DNA of 64,000 bases from Paramecium octaurelia (taxonomy: Eukaryota; Ciliophora; Oligohymenophorea; Peniculida; Parameciidae). Position 1 is the first letter of the stretch, and each line of letters starts with the position of its first letter. Below are positions 35,466 to 48,697 of the stretch, piece by piece. Where the stretch lies: contig CAJJDP010000160.1 of assembly GCA_905182995.1 (NCBI GenBank), forward strand, positions 202,342-266,341. Direction: 5' to 3'. Made by a program: the position numbers and the translations under genes. The notes under the pieces are model-generated. The model was given only the letters and a program-made list of their open reading frames with translations. It had not been told where the DNA came from and ran no database searches.

Positions 35466-37538
35466 ATGAAGACAATTCTGCTTATTTTATTGGGCATGCA
35501 GATCTTGCTAGCTCAGGACCCTTGGGTAACCCATTATGAAGCATTTACATCGGCAGAAATAACTGATTTGGATGGTAAAGATTGATCATTATTTTAAGGC
35601 TGGGTTGTAAAGAAGGCATTTAAAGGAAACACCTTTAGTAAGTGCGATAAAGTGAGTTTGGTTGGTGGTTATGGAGCTTTTGGAAAAGGAGCAACAGCAT
35701 TAAAATAATTGAATCTTCCTCCACATTATAAATTAAAGATTAATGTGCAGCTATGGAAGTACAAATCAATTTCTATAATAAACCTTTAGAATAGATAGTT
35801 GGGATAATGAAATTATGTTTGTTTTGGTTGATGGTTTCATATGGCAAGCTAAATGGCATTATTCAGAGGGAGCAAATTTATGTGGAGCTGCAAATGACTG
35901 GAAAGAAGCCTTTTATAATATTGAATTTGAAGTCCCACATAATTCACCAACAGTAAGCATAGTTTTGACATCAAATTTGGATGAGGATGCTTTGAATGTA
36001 AAATTCACTATGTATCATAGGAATCCTGGGCATTCAGAGATTTCAAAGTATCATTCCAAAGATGCCATCCAGAGTGTTCAGTCTGTAGCGATAATAAACC
36101 AGATAATTGTTTCTTTTGGACAAATGTAGCCACTAATTGGAATAAATAAATTTCATTAGAAGGATGGACATTGGATGGAGAAGGAAAAGCTGAAGGAAAT
36201 GAATGTGCAGGAGTTCAACTCTTTGGTGGTTATGGAAAATTAGGAAGAAAAGCCAATTTGTGGAAGAGATTCTCAAATTTACCTCCACACTTTTAAGTCA
36301 AGGTGAAAGTTTAAATGTGGAAGATTGATTCTTGGGATAATGAGTTGTTCTTAATGGAAATTGATGATTAAGAGAAATTCAGACAAGCATTCGCTTATAA
36401 TGAAGGAGTTGATCTCTGTGGTGTTGATACAGGTGCTAAATAAGGAGAAGGATGGGCTGAAAAGATAGTTAATATTGAGATTAATGTTCCACACAAATTC
36501 CCTGAAGTCAAAGTCTTAATGAAATCTACCTTGGATGAACCACCTGAGAATGAATCATGGGGAGTTAGAGATTTCTAATTATTTGCTGCCCAATGTTTCA
36601 AAGGGTGTACTGGTTGCACTGGACCAGCTAAATCTGATTGTACTTCATGTGGTCAAGGATTCGATCTTGTCAATGGAGAATGCAAAGAAGGAAGTAATTA
36701 AATAGATATATAAATTGATTAGTTAAGTGGATGACATTGAACAGATTCTTCTTTAATGATGAATAAGATTTCTAAGGATTGTACGATTGGATTCCATCAA
36801 ATGTATTCCAAAATTAAAATCCATTTTCAACTTGTGGATAAAAGAAATTGTTTGGTGGATATTAAAGATTTGGTGTCAAAGGCAAGGCTGAGAGAAATTT
36901 CAATCTTCCCAAACATTCAAGACTCAGAATATAATTCTAATTCTGGAAGATAGATTCATGGGATGATGAGAAATTCTAACTCTTCGTCGATGGCAAGGTA
37001 GTCTTTGAAAGATCCTTTGGATTCAGTACTCCAGGATAAGCCAAAATCTGTGGAGCTCCTTAAAGTACTTGGATGACTTACTTTTTCAACGTTGATGTCA
37101 TTCTTGAACACACTAATCCCACTGCCAACGTTGTCTTAACTTCTACCTTAGATTAAGCCGCAGATGATGAATCATGGGGTTTCAGAGAATTCCAAATCCT
37201 TTATGAATTAAAAGAAGATTGCGTTGAATTATATACTGAATGTGGATTCAAGGGAACCAAATTTGAAATCTGTAGAGATACTCCATCCCTTGCTAGAGTA
37301 AATATTAATTAATAAATTCAAGGAAAAAATAAGTTAAGTCAAATCAATCAAGATTCCCCCTGGAGTTGTTGTCTAAGGATTTGATGAAGAAGTTTACAAA
37401 GGAAAAACTGTCAAGTTTTCATCAAGTTAAGATTGTCTAGAAGAAATCTAATTTTCATTCATCCAAAAAAAATTTGAAATCATCCAAGCCGATGATTCTG
37501 TCCTTGCTGCAAATTTAAGACGTATCAGATTTGATTGA
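35466..37538 (+). CDS. Secreted protein with three lectin-like repeats and a crystallin-like C-terminus
   Basis: 646 residues after introns 35575-35598, 35759-35789, 35998-36020, 36694-36722 and 37298-37322. A clear signal peptide (KTILLILLGMQILLAQ) opens it. Three tandem repeats of about 150 residues share the order LFGGYG.FG, NLPPH (third copy NLPKH), WKIDSWD(N/D)E, LCG or ICG, and ESWG.R(D/E)F. Short Cys-rich linkers (CHPECSVCSDNKPDNC, CTGCTGPAKSDCTSC) separate them like furin-type repeats. The last about 95 residues (CVELYTECGFKGTKFE, then SIKIPPGVVVQGFDEEVYKG) resemble a beta/gamma-crystallin fold. It is likely an extracellular, cell-surface or trichocyst-type secreted protein. Function unknown. 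Confidence 0.78.
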
Positions 37539-38571
37539 TTTTATAATCATAAGGCATAATTATTTCTATCAATCACTTATTTTATTTGATATGTAATGTT
37601 AAACTATTACAAATCTTCATGAATTACTCAAGAAATCAACATTATTCATTTTATGTGAATCATTAAATTTTATAACATTAATGAATCATGAAAGTTTAGA
37701 TTATCCAATAGGATTGTATCATATACCCTTATGACTCACTATCTTTTTCACTTAATATAGAATAAAATCTAATAATCGAAAAGATAAAAATATTTTTCAG
37801 CAAAATGACAATCACATAATGATCTTTCAATAAACGCTATAGAAATAATAAATACCAAACTGTATTAAATCAATTATTTTGGTAATTGTTTTTAATAGAT
37901 AACAAATTTCAAGCTTAATGAATATCATTCAAAAAAATTATATTGCAATCTCAATTTAAAGGAATTACTATTAAAAGCCATTCTATTAACTCTAATCAAA
38001 TTTTAAATTAAATAATAACACTTTTTTAAGCCACTGCTCCAAAATATTACAAACGAAGACAAGAGAAATCAAACTGATTCTTAAAATTTGTAAATAATTT
38101 AAATAGCAATTTGAGAACAAATCTTAATAGTTCAAGAAATTAGACTTACATCAAATTTACTATAAAGGACAAAAATCGAACATTAACTACTTCCTAATTT
38201 TTTATAAAATTATAGTATATTAAAAATTATTTTTCTTGCTTATTCAAAATTAACCATGCAGCTAATACTCAAAATATAATTCCCTAAAACTCTTTTCAAT
38301 TTCTGAAGATATGAAAGACCTTTGTAAATGCTTAAAATTAAAAACATAATGAATTATTTTTAAATTATTATAAGTATTTGCTTGCCCATTATTCGAAAAA
38401 TAATGATAGAGGAAAGTATTAATAATCAACAAAAAATTATAGATTTCTTTATCTACATTTAAAGGTTCACGTAGTTATATTCGAAAGCTAATTTTATAGA
38501 ATTAAATTTATAATTCAATCAGTAAAAAATAAAGGTTGTTGTATGAAAAATAAGTATTCTGTGAATAATAA
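37539..38571. other. Long AT-rich intergenic region between convergent genes
   Basis: About 1 kb between two gene 3' ends. Very AT-rich with scattered TGA in all frames; no gene, RNA or repeat recognised. It is unusually long for a convergent intergenic region here. Confidence 0.45.
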
Positions 38572-39299
38572 TCATGAATTTAGTAGCTATCGATCTCCTT
38601 ATTATTAAATTTCTTCTTCTTCTTAATTTAATTTTACTTTTTTTTCGACAGGAGAGACTTCGACTTCTTTTTATTCTTTTTGTATCTGTGGTTATCTATA
38701 GAGTTCTTTATGATAAGCATCAAGCTATTTCATGAAGCCCATATTAGGTTGGGCAATTCTTCGCTTCGATTGAAGGAGTTTGAGAGCTTATAGTGGAGTC
38801 ATTTGCTGATATTTTATTAAGTATGCAATAACAAAGGAAGCAGACCTAGATTTACCAGCAAAACTTTAATTAATATGTAAAAATACCAATGAATAAGTAC
38901 ATTTTAATTTTTTTGGATAGCAGAATGAATGAAATCATTAGCCATTTCGAACTTTGATTTGATTTCCTAATCTACGCTATCGTTGATGTTAATGAGAAGA
39001 GATTTAAAATCTTCAGTTTAATATGGAAATATCGGCATCTCACACACACTAAGAATGTGGGTTATTTAAACTTTAATTTAGACATTCTAAATACATTCAC
39101 ATAGTTTTTTTTTATTTAATACTGTTCCTAAACACCCAATATATAGATTTGGTATGACCAAATTTGGCGAACTATCTTCTTTTAGCTGTTTTACAACTAA
39201 AAATGCCTTAACCTTCTATAAAATTGCTTTGACATTTAATTCTTCTGGAAAATCTGCCAATTCATCTAGAGCATCGAATTGTTCCATGGAGCTTTTCAT
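38572..39299 (-). CDS. Dual-specificity protein phosphatase
   Basis: 226 residues after introns 39071-39094 and 38864-38886. The order is that of DUSP domains: IPNLYIGCLGTVLNKKKL, then FQITHILSV, a stretch with an aspartate-rich acid-loop candidate (NINDSVDQEI), the PTP loop VLIHCFAGKSRSAS (HCxxGxxR with intact Cys, Arg and Ser) and Y.....M....A....Q..R. The tail is acidic and Glu/Gln-rich. It should dephosphorylate Ser/Thr/Tyr, often of MAP kinases; ERK7 and a MAP3K lie in the same window, but no link is shown. The splice that creates HCFAG is decisive for the call. Confidence 0.86.
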
Positions 39300-42200
39300 C
39301 GAATAAAGTTTTAGATTTTTCTTAATTTATGAAATTTAATTAATTGTTAGAAAAAAATATATTTCATATTTGAATCAATTAGACTTTCTTGCCTCCCTTA
39401 AATCATGAGATATATATCACTTTTATCCATGAATAAAATTGTTCTGAATGTATAATTGCTCAATCAGAAATTAGGATCTAAAAATACATCCTCTTACATT
39501 TCAACAGCAAAACATGAAGCAAATATCAAACACGCTAACTTTAGAGATATTTAGTATTTCTATTAAGCTATTTAGCAATATATATATTACAAATAAAGAA
39601 TTTTTCCTACAATTACTCATAAAAATGGTATATTGAGATGCAGAATTCTTATTACTAGTATATAAAAATTAACCTTATGAAATTTGTAACATAAGTTATT
39701 CTTATAGTTTAAAGCTTATTTCATCTTTTTTGGTAATATCATGTCACTTTTTATTAATTTGATCGAGAATCTAAATTGGAGTTCCATCTAACTAAGGTTG
39801 AATTTTTTCATACATTTAATTAAAAGAATTGAAAACCGATTATTCATTTCTAAAGCTTTTTATGATTGCTTACCTCTATTTGAAATAATAAATTTTTTAT
39901 TTTATATATGAATTTATAAACCTATTATAGATTCAATATTCATAATATTAGTCAACAGATTATAAAAGTAAACTGAATATATTAATTATTAAAATATTCA
40001 TCTGTTATTTAGGTACAATTAAACGAAATAATATAAATTTGTATCCTAGACTTCCAACTCCTGCTTGTACGAAAAGATTTTTTGATTTGCCAAATTTTTT
40101 GATCTCTTTCTATCAAAAAGTGATTTTTGAAAAATGTATACTGACTTAATTGTTTAATTTTCCTTTCATAGAGAACTCTGATTTATATGGCGATTAAGTT
40201 GTCTCATTTAGTGAGAATTGTTAAAATCTAAGTGCCCTGTTCAAATAATTTATTTTTGCCAGTGACAAAGGTTTGTGTCAGTGCTATCGAGAATCTTTTT
40301 GACATATTATCAAAACATATTTTTAGGAATAGCAATAATAATATTAGTGGATACATAAGATTACTTATACCTTACAATTCAGTGCATAAAATTATTTATT
40401 ATTTTCAGGAGAAATAGCTTCAATCTCTAAATAATATAAATTGCTCTTGTGAATTGGCAATTCAGACTTATTCATCATAATAATAATTTAATCTTTGTTT
40501 ATTACTGTCGTTTTTCCTTAGATCGAGATTGAAAAACCAATTATTTTTAAATAAACATTGAAATTCTCTTTTACAATCAATTTTAACTTTTTATTTAGCA
40601 AATTCGAAAGCAATTTAGCAATAAATGTTTATTCTCTTGGATTTCAATCATATTAGTGCCTTTTCAATTCTAAAAAAGCAAAATAAATAAATCTTAAACA
40701 CTTCTATATAGATAGAATCTAAAATTCGGCCATTTTTCAGTTATAACTAGTTTAATAGCTAAAAGTATTGTAGTAGAATTTAATAGGGCAAGAATTAAAA
40801 TATTCAAATTAATACAATATAATAATGCTAAAGATAGAGATTTTAATTGTACAAATGTCAATAATTTGTTTTGAATATATAATCAGAATTATAGTAACAT
40901 TATAAAATATAATTGCATAATATTATGTCTATGTTAACTATTTATTTTTATTTCTAGATCTGCTCTATTACAAGATAGAATAGCTCAATCAAAAATTGAA
41001 TACTTCATCGGCTAACAGTTATATTGTCAAATTACTTAAATTGTAAAAAACTTCAAAGAGAAAAAACTTTATAATAATCAAATTATCTAAAAGACCTTTA
41101 TTCAAATAGTGAAAAAAAAAATATGTAGATTTCTTCACTTCAAAAGTCATTAAGATTATTGCATAAATAATCTTGAATAGGAATATAGACTAGTTTTGGA
41201 TGCAGCTATAACAATTTAGAAAGATAGGAATATTTATTGGAATAGATTCCTGATAAAAAGAAATGTTCTTAAGACAGATAACAAGAAAATATTAAGGTAA
41301 TGATAATCATTGTATGAAAAATATCAAGAAATTAAACTAACATGCAAAATAAAAAAATCCTAGAACTTCATTAGATATATCTTAATAAAAGCTGATAGAA
41401 AGTAGCTCAAAAAAAGAAAGAAGATGTATAAAAATAGACTGATGTAAATGATGCTATATTTTCTCTTGATTCAAAAATAAATAAGATAGTATGAACTCGA
41501 AAAAGAAAGCTAAGCAAATAATCATACATAGAGATTAGATAGACATCAGAATTTATTATCTCAAATATTGGTTTTGAAAGACATCAAAATGATGTTAACA
41601 AATAACAATATTGTATAAAACTCTAGTATAAATATATTAACTTAAGATGACACTTATAAAATGATGTTATATTTGAGCATAAATTTGAGATATTTCAAGG
41701 AACGATTTTGATTTTATGACAGTTTCAAAAGTTCAAAGAAGTCTTGTTAGAAAATCTTTGTCCCAAAATGATTTCTGCATATGGTTTATACAAAAAGTGA
41801 TATATATTTTAAATTAATTTACCTTATTAATTGGTGTATAGAGGTGTTGTAATACAAAATTTGAATTGATAAGAGCATAAATAAGATGCTTGAGTGTGTT
41901 TAAATAATGAAAATAAGAATTTTCCCATTTTCACATAATATTAAGATCTATCATTTTATATTGGTTTGGAGTCTTCTCTTGAAGAATACTAAAATATTAT
42001 CTTCAGAATGATTGAGATCTTCAATATACATTCATTGTGTATCAGGAGAGTGAAACAAGGTGTATTCACTTTGAAGTGAGCTGATGAGCAGATTTTGCTG
42101 TTTTATGGTTTTGGATAAGTGAGAAGGACTTAAGGATGTTCTTGACAAGAAGTCGACTATTAATGAAATTGATTGGGATCGATGAAAAGGTATTGATATG

Positions 42201-42358
42201 AAATTACTCACAATGATGGTTTGGAAAATTAAAAAGATAAATAAATGCATATATGAATTAAAGTATGAGAATTAGCTCAAGAAATAAGAGGAGAATGAAT
42301 AAGATTTGGATAGATTGATTGTTTTTAGGCTTATCAATATAAGGGCAAAGAATTATTT
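39300..42358. pseudogene. Three-kb zone of decayed gene fragments
   Basis: No intact gene found. Coding-like pieces appear on both strands but break by frame changes and TGA. On the minus strand at about 39760-39860 it reads NEQSVFNSFNQMYEKIQPQL, then DGTPIQILDQINKK, and stops; at about 40025-40080 it reads VQAGVGSLGYKFILFRLIV. On the plus strand at about 40963-41295 there is a long open piece (LEQEYRLVLDAAITIQKDRN), then further broken pieces to about 42350 (RLIVFRLINIRAKN). One or more could be exons of the following gene. Overall this looks like pseudogene debris. Confidence 0.4.
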
Positions 42359-43404
42359 ATGAAACAAATAATTATTTTCAATAAGCATTTCTTCATCGAA
42401 AATATAGGTTCTGGATTTGATAATATTAAGTTAGTAGCTAACAATGAAGAATTAAACTGATGAATAGTAGGAAAATTAAATTAATAGCACATATTTCGAA
42501 GACAATAATGGAATTGATTTGGGCATACGCAAAGTGATAAAATTAGGAGAGAATGGAGATAAGACTTGTAACAGAATCAGCATTAATTTAGCCACCAATT
42601 TGCAATACAAATAGCAAATAGTCACAGAATAACAAAAATAAGTGATATAGCAAATTAAGCATCTTGCTCGATAAGGCTCACATATGTATGTAACTATCTT
42701 TATATTTTATTTTGATTGCTGTAAATGCAGTTTCCCTTATTCTTTATATTAGATTATTGCATATTTATTATTATTTTAGCACCGGATATTTGGAGCTTCC
42801 AACAGAGATTATAAATTAATACAAAAAGAAAACCAATTCGGATGCCTTGATAGACGAAGTTTTATTAGAGTAAGTACTTTTTCATCACTTTCCGAATCAC
42901 TATTTCCTTATATTCATCATTTATTTTTTCATAATATTTTACTTAGTAAGTTTTTACCACCAAACTCAATCACTCCGATCATTTTCACAAAGAAATTACC
43001 ACAAGGAGGACAGTATCGCCAAAAAGGAACTTAACCATTGTGGGTAAATGCGTTTGAAAGTCTCCTAAGTGTTGTGGTCTAATTGTATTACAAGAGTGAT
43101 TAGAAATTAGCTGAATTTATGAAAGAAAAGGTTTTGATAGATAGTAAAAGAGACATTAAGCAAGTATATTTTATATGTATAAAAGGAAAAGAAACCAGGC
43201 AGAAAGAAGAAAATTCTTGATAACGATTCTCCTAATCAAGAACAAATAGAATAATAATAGCCAAACAACTAGAATGCTTACTCTCTTTTACAGCAAGATG
43301 TCCTAGATATACTTATTTCTCCCTTAAGGAACGATTTTGCATTCGGTATTCTATCCATTTTATCTCGTAGAAACTTGGACCACAAAAGAAATTGCCATAT
43401 TTGA
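42359..43404 (+). CDS. Unknown protein encoded with two unusually long introns
   Basis: 272 residues if introns 42434-42467 (34 nt), 42686-42779 (94 nt), 42870-42946 (77 nt) and 43164-43185 (22 nt) are removed; the total is then in frame. The joined core reads ITGYLELPTEIINQYKKK, then DKFLPPNSITPIIFTKKL and PLWVNAFESLLSVVVQLYYK, a continuous, well-behaved globular domain that I do not recognise. A basic patch KKPGRKKK follows, then Gln/Asn-rich sequence and an Ile/Leu-rich C-terminus. The 5' end is uncertain; exons may exist upstream of 42359. The 94- and 77-nt introns are two to three times longer than nearly all others here. Confidence 0.5.
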
Positions 43405-43865
43405 ATGTGGATTATGTAGATATGGCAAATAATACGAATTCTTATCACATCTAGTAATTTTCTCAATTATTGATATAGATTAAAACAAAAAATGCATAAG
43501 ACATTATCTAATTTTATTACAATTGGAAATTCACTAGCCATTATAAGTTATGGAAAATAAATAAAGCATATTATCATCGTAGCAACCTCAACAACTATGT
43601 TTGAAATGATTTTATTTGCAATCCCCTGTTTTATTTTATTAATAATACACTATCAAATATTGAAATTCTATCCTTAAATTCATTTCTACATCACTTTAGA
43701 ATGCATATAGATTAATGTCTTTATTCATTTATCACTTAATAATTTCTATATATTCAAGTTTTAGTTCTTAATATTTAGTATTTATAATTAGTTTATAATT
43801 ACAAATTATTATCGAAAACAAACATAATCTCTAATAAAAATACAATAAGTATATATTAAACGTTA
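43405..43865. other. Intergenic between convergent genes
   Basis: About 460 bp, AT-rich, no feature recognised. Confidence 0.5.
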
Positions 43866-46384
43866 TCATTATTAGATATTTCTAATTTCTTCGATGATAA
43901 ACATCTCCCATCCAACCTTTGGTACTTTTAAATTTACAGCCTTCTCATAGGCATCCTAAAGTAATAAGTTTTTTCCTGGGTGATTATGAGGTAGATTTAA
44001 TTTTATCTAAACTGCTAACTAATAAAATGCTTTTTTTTAATCCTAAATAATATTTAATTGTATAACCTCATTTTAAATTATTGTTGGACTGCTTCCCTCT
44101 TTTCGAACTGCCATCCCATCAAAATCCCGTTAGTATTAAATATCTGATACAATACTATTAGAGATTCTGTTGGTTTTTGTCTCAGGATATCGCACATCCC
44201 ATTCCGAATTTATTTAGGAAAGCACTTCATTATCTACGTTTTATTCCAAGTATTATGCTCTCAAATATTTCATATTTTCAAGGTCTTCCTTTTATATTTT
44301 CTTAAACAATTCTTATTCTAACTTGGCTTGTTCTAAATTACTAAATAATATTATTGATGTTACGCTTTTTCTATTTCGACCTATTTATTTATTCTATTAA
44401 GTTCATTATATAAAAAACTTTCATCTTCCATTTAATTATTTTAGCTTTCTTCAACAAATTATAATTTTAACTGTTTCTCTTATGACACTGCTAAGACCCT
44501 TTACAATGTAAGAATCATAATAAATCGTTTCTGATCGAAATTTTATTAGTACTTTTGATATTGTTAACCCAATAACTCATTATATTGTTTAAGTTTCTTA
44601 TAATTATAAGAACACTAGATGATTTTTGTAATGCAACCAATTATTTCCTCACTATTTATCAGATCATCTCCTAATTACTTAGATTATATAATGATGTTCT
44701 ATTTTAATTGTTCCAATTTGTGATTCAAGTTCTGAATTAAAGTGTGAGCATTTTGAGTTTTTGCTTATTGCTTAGATCTTGCTAAACATCTAATTGAATG
44801 GGAATCTACATCCTCAAAAGGGATAAGATCTTCACATATTACACATAATACTTGTAAATCATCTTATTTATTGCCATTTTTCTTTGAGTATATTTGATTT
44901 GTTTGTTGTGCTTGTTTAGAATCCTTTTTAGTTGTTTATTTTTACCATTCAGGTAGAATAGCTTTAGGTTGTGTTCTTTAAAATTTTATTGCTTTCTCTG
45001 CTTATAAAAATAACTCTTTTTGATCCAACCTCTCTTGTTGTTTCGTTATTAATTTTGGTGATTGAGGTAATTTAGTAGGAGATTGAACTGGATAGATTTA
45101 TTTTTGAGGTTAAGGAATAATAATCTGTTGTTAGGAAGTACGATTACTTTATAATTCAGATTATTAGTCTAAAATAGTGTTATTTTTGTGTGGAGACTGA
45201 ATTTTTCTAGAATATTATTATAATTGAGCATCTAATACATATTCATTATTATCTTAACCTCTACTAACAATAGTTCTTTGTAATACTTTTTGATTTGTCA
45301 TAGGTTAGACCATTTAGGAGTAATAAACATCTGAATTTTTTTTATTGGCTAAGGGTTCAGAATTTTTATTAATAAAGCTTGAATGCCTTAGAGGCAATAT
45401 TGGTGCAGAAGGTGAGGGTGATGTTAGAGATTAATTTTAAGAGTTTTCAACATTGATAATTTCAGTAATTTTAATGGTCTCAAATTAGTCTGGACTGTTA
45501 ATTCTTAATTTGTCTGTTTTAGAATTGCTATGAGTGTTTTAATTAATTTCAGAAAACTATTATTATTCTATTTATTTCTATAAAGTTGGAGATATGAACC
45601 TACTTCTTGGAGGTGTATTTTATATCATAACATTAGTCTCAGCAGATTTTGGATAATTATTGTTATATGAGGTTGAATTGTATTTTATTTGTTCGTTACC
45701 CTATAATGTATACTAACTTGGCTAATGTATATTGGATTATTATCGTGAATTTTAATCATATAGTTTGTATGCATCAATAGTTTTATTTTCATAAGTTTGC
45801 ACGGTTGAGTACTTGTTGGTATTGTTAAAATTATTAATTCTATTGGAACTGTCTTGTATCGGTTAACTAAATGGCTAATAAAGTGTAGGAGAAATAAATT
45901 TATTATTAATATGAAGGTCTTATACTTGATCTTGCAATTCAGCTCTTAATTCTTCATCACAAAGTGTCTGGGCATTTTTGGTATTATGATTAAATTAACT
46001 TGGTTCTTCAAGTTTTCTGTAAATTGAATCCATCTGTTATAATGGTTTTTAGAAAGCATCCTAATTTAGGACGCCAAAAAACGAAGAATTAATTAAACTA
46101 TCATCATCAGAATATTTGATGATTTCTTAATTATATTTTTTCTAGTCAACTACTTGTGTTAGAGTGAGGGTATTATTGTGGAATTAGCTCTCTGTTGTTC
46201 CTCTGTAAGCAGGAGATTAATCAATGTAGAAATTCCTATTATCAAATGGCTAAATCATGCTATCATTCAGCCTAGATGAAATGTCTGTTTCTGATGAAAA
46301 TATTTTTTCAAAATCACATGGCAACTCTTGTCCAATTGTTGGTTGAGGAATCTTAGGTATGTATTCAGTTCTACGATTAGTCAT
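43866..46384 (-). CDS. Large Gln/Asn/Ser-rich protein with a C2HC-type zinc knuckle
   Basis: 823 residues after introns 44341-44363 and 44043-44066. The first about 500 residues are low-complexity N/Q/S/T/P with many SP/TP sites (LTSPSPSAPILPLRHS), so probably disordered and phosphorylated. Then comes a small zinc site CVICEDLIPFEDVDSHSIRC (C-x2-C...H-x4-C), a coiled coil rich in Q/L/K and a C-terminal block (GKNLLLQDAYEKAVNLKVP) without a known family. A knuckle followed by a coiled coil suggests a cortical or centrosomal scaffold. Function unknown. ATG 46384 is the first in frame, and the next gene's stop lies 48 bp upstream. Confidence 0.75.
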
Positions 46385-46431
46385 TGATATAGAATGATCT
46401 AGAGGTTGAAAAACTGGGTTAACAAATTATT

Positions 46432-46947
46432 TCATTTATATTAATATTTAAAACTATCCAAGGCAATCAAAGCAAGTTCCTTAACTTCTTTGGGAGATTT
46501 TAAAATTTGCAGAATAATTTTTAATATCCCATCCTTGATAGTCAATCTAAAAGCAGGTTCGTAACTCTTAATATTCACATCCATAACAAATTAGAGTATG
46601 GCCACTCGAAGTTGAATATTTTGAGTTTTGCAGATTACAGAAAGAATTGTCAAAGTATGTTTCACAAACATCATCTAAATGGTGACATTCCAATAAGGAA
46701 GGGATTACCTCAAAATTTCAATCATTAATTCATCTGAATCTATCTAAGTCAAGTTTTTCATTATTGATAATATAAATTCTTCATTATACACAACTCCTCT
46801 GAACTCCTTTTCTACATTTTCAATTAGTAAAAGCAATTCTAACATGTGAAATCGACATCTCTCTTTTGATTTAAAATTTTGGATGACTGATCTTCGAATC
46901 TAAATAAGATGTTTTAGAATTGGCACTTAAGTTGAATTTTAATTCAT
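46432..46947 (-). CDS. Small all-helical (armadillo/HEAT-like) protein
   Basis: 171 residues, no intron: a candidate 34-nt GT...AG segment is not a multiple of three and removing it would break the frame. Leu/Ile/Val-rich helices repeat about every 40 residues (CRFHMLELLLLIENVEKEF, HTLTILSVICKTQNIQLRVA, GILKIILQILKSPKEVKEL), typical of ARM/HEAT-like helical repeats that bind other proteins. It sits just upstream of the zinc-knuckle gene on the same strand, 47 bp apart. No named family. Confidence 0.62.
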
Positions 46948-47641
46948 TTTATTTAAAAAATGGAAAATTAAATTATTCTTCCTTGGTAGGAATTTGATTG
47001 ACTATTTACTATTGCAGGCAATTTGAATGAAATACTTTGATCCTCCAATATTGGTTTTACCTGAAATACACAAATAATTTTCTATTGATCTGATTTTATA
47101 ATCCAAGTTAATTTCTTAAATGGTTAGAATAAAAAGCAAAGAGTAGATTATTTAATAAGGGAATTATTTGAATTAGTATATATCAAACAGCCCAGAGATA
47201 GAATTAGTTTTTAGTGATGTTATCAATAACTAATTAAGTATTAATTGAAGATCAAATTGGATGAATTTTATTGATTGCAGAAAATAGGAATTACTAAAAA
47301 ATTTCTACGTTAAACATGCATGGCAATTATTTATTTTTGTTTTAATTAAGCACATTCTTTTAATTAATTGAGAATAAAAATGAAGCTCTAATAGTTTTTT
47401 AAGATTAAGCAGAATTGATATATAGAGTAGTAGCATTTTAATCAAAATGATATGAAGATATTTTGTTCAAACAGATTTAATCAATAATCTATTCTTTAGC
47501 TTCTTGCAGTAACTATTTTCATTCCACTTCAGAACTATTATTAATAGTCTATTTCTTGATAACAAGAAAATTACCATGGATGAAGGCTTAAAAAATTATT
47601 TTTTTTATCATCTTATAGTGATATTTTACATTTTTAGTATT
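46948..47641. other. Intergenic between divergent genes
   Basis: About 690 bp, AT-rich, likely containing promoters for the helical-repeat gene (minus) and the methyltransferase gene (plus). No ORF or RNA feature found. Confidence 0.45.
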
Positions 47642-48697
47642 ATGAATATTTTAAATAAATTATCACCACAGTTTAAGGAATTTCTTTAAGAGGAAGGAAT
47701 CGATGAAGAAATCTTTTTGTTTGAGTAAACGCTTCGTTATATTCGAATAAAGCCTGATTATTAGATTACGTTTGAATAACTTTAACAATAAGTGTCAAAT
47801 TAAATTCTATCTATAAATGAAATCCCAACAATATACTCCCTCCCTGCAGATGAAAAAATCAATAATCTCTAATTATATAAGGATGGTAACTTATATGGAA
47901 TTGATAAATCAAGTGCTGCAGTAGTTTATTCATTGGACATTAATAAAAATGACATTAACTTATTGGAGATTTGTTGTGCGCCAGGAGCTAAATTAACCTT
48001 TATAGCAGATTTATTGAGACTCTAAACGAAAGAAGATGGAATTTAAAGAAAGGTATTTGGAGTTGACATCTCATAAAATAGATTAAATATTACTCAATCA
48101 ATAGTTAATAAATATAAGTTAGAAAAATTTGTTGAATTGATATTAGAAGATGGAACAAAATATAAAAGTGAAATACTGTTTGATAAAGTTTTGATTGACG
48201 CTGAATGCACACATGAGGGTAGTATAAAACATTTAAAAAAATATATAAATAAACCTATCAATGAAAAAAACACTAAAAAGCAATAGAAAAATAGCAAGGC
48301 CTCTAAAAAACAATTATAAAAAAATTACACTAACACCTACACAACTGAACAAACAAAAGCAAATTAATGGACTGAAGAAGATTTTAACAGCAGATTTTTA
48401 GATTAAAAGAAATTATAATAAATCTATGACTTATAGTTTTCTTTATTAGAGAATGGATATAGACTTCTGAAATAAAATGGAATGTTAGTTTATAGCACAT
48501 GCTCTTTTTCTTAAAAGCAAAATGAAGATTAAATAATTAAGTTTTTAGAATAAAATGCTGATGCCATTTTAGTTAATCCATTTCATGGTATGAACTAATA
48601 ATAATGTAAATCGGGCAAAATTTTTAATACAGTTAGATTCGATCCAAAGGTATCAAATACAGGTGGTATGTTTATTGCAAAAATTTAAAAATTATGA
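47642..48697 (+). CDS. NSUN-family RNA (cytosine-5) methyltransferase
   Basis: 351 residues, no introns. Family order is complete: an N-terminal RNA-binding-like part, AdoMet motif I LLEICCAPGAKLTFIADLL, VFGVDISQNRL (acidic ribose contact), motif IV VLIDAECTHEGSI with a Cys, motif VI LVYSTCSFS with the second Cys (TCSF), and the C-terminal TGGMFIAKI. In NSUN enzymes the TCS cysteine attacks C6 of cytidine and the motif IV cysteine releases the product; both are present. Motif IV reads DAEC rather than the common DAPC. A Lys/Gln-rich insert (about residues 205-250) is species-specific. The target may be rRNA or tRNA; it cannot be told. Confidence 0.86.

Noticed and set aside
46688..46721. A 34-nt GT...AG segment that could be an intron in the small helical gene.
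   Set aside because: Its removal shifts the frame, while reading through gives a continuous helical protein.
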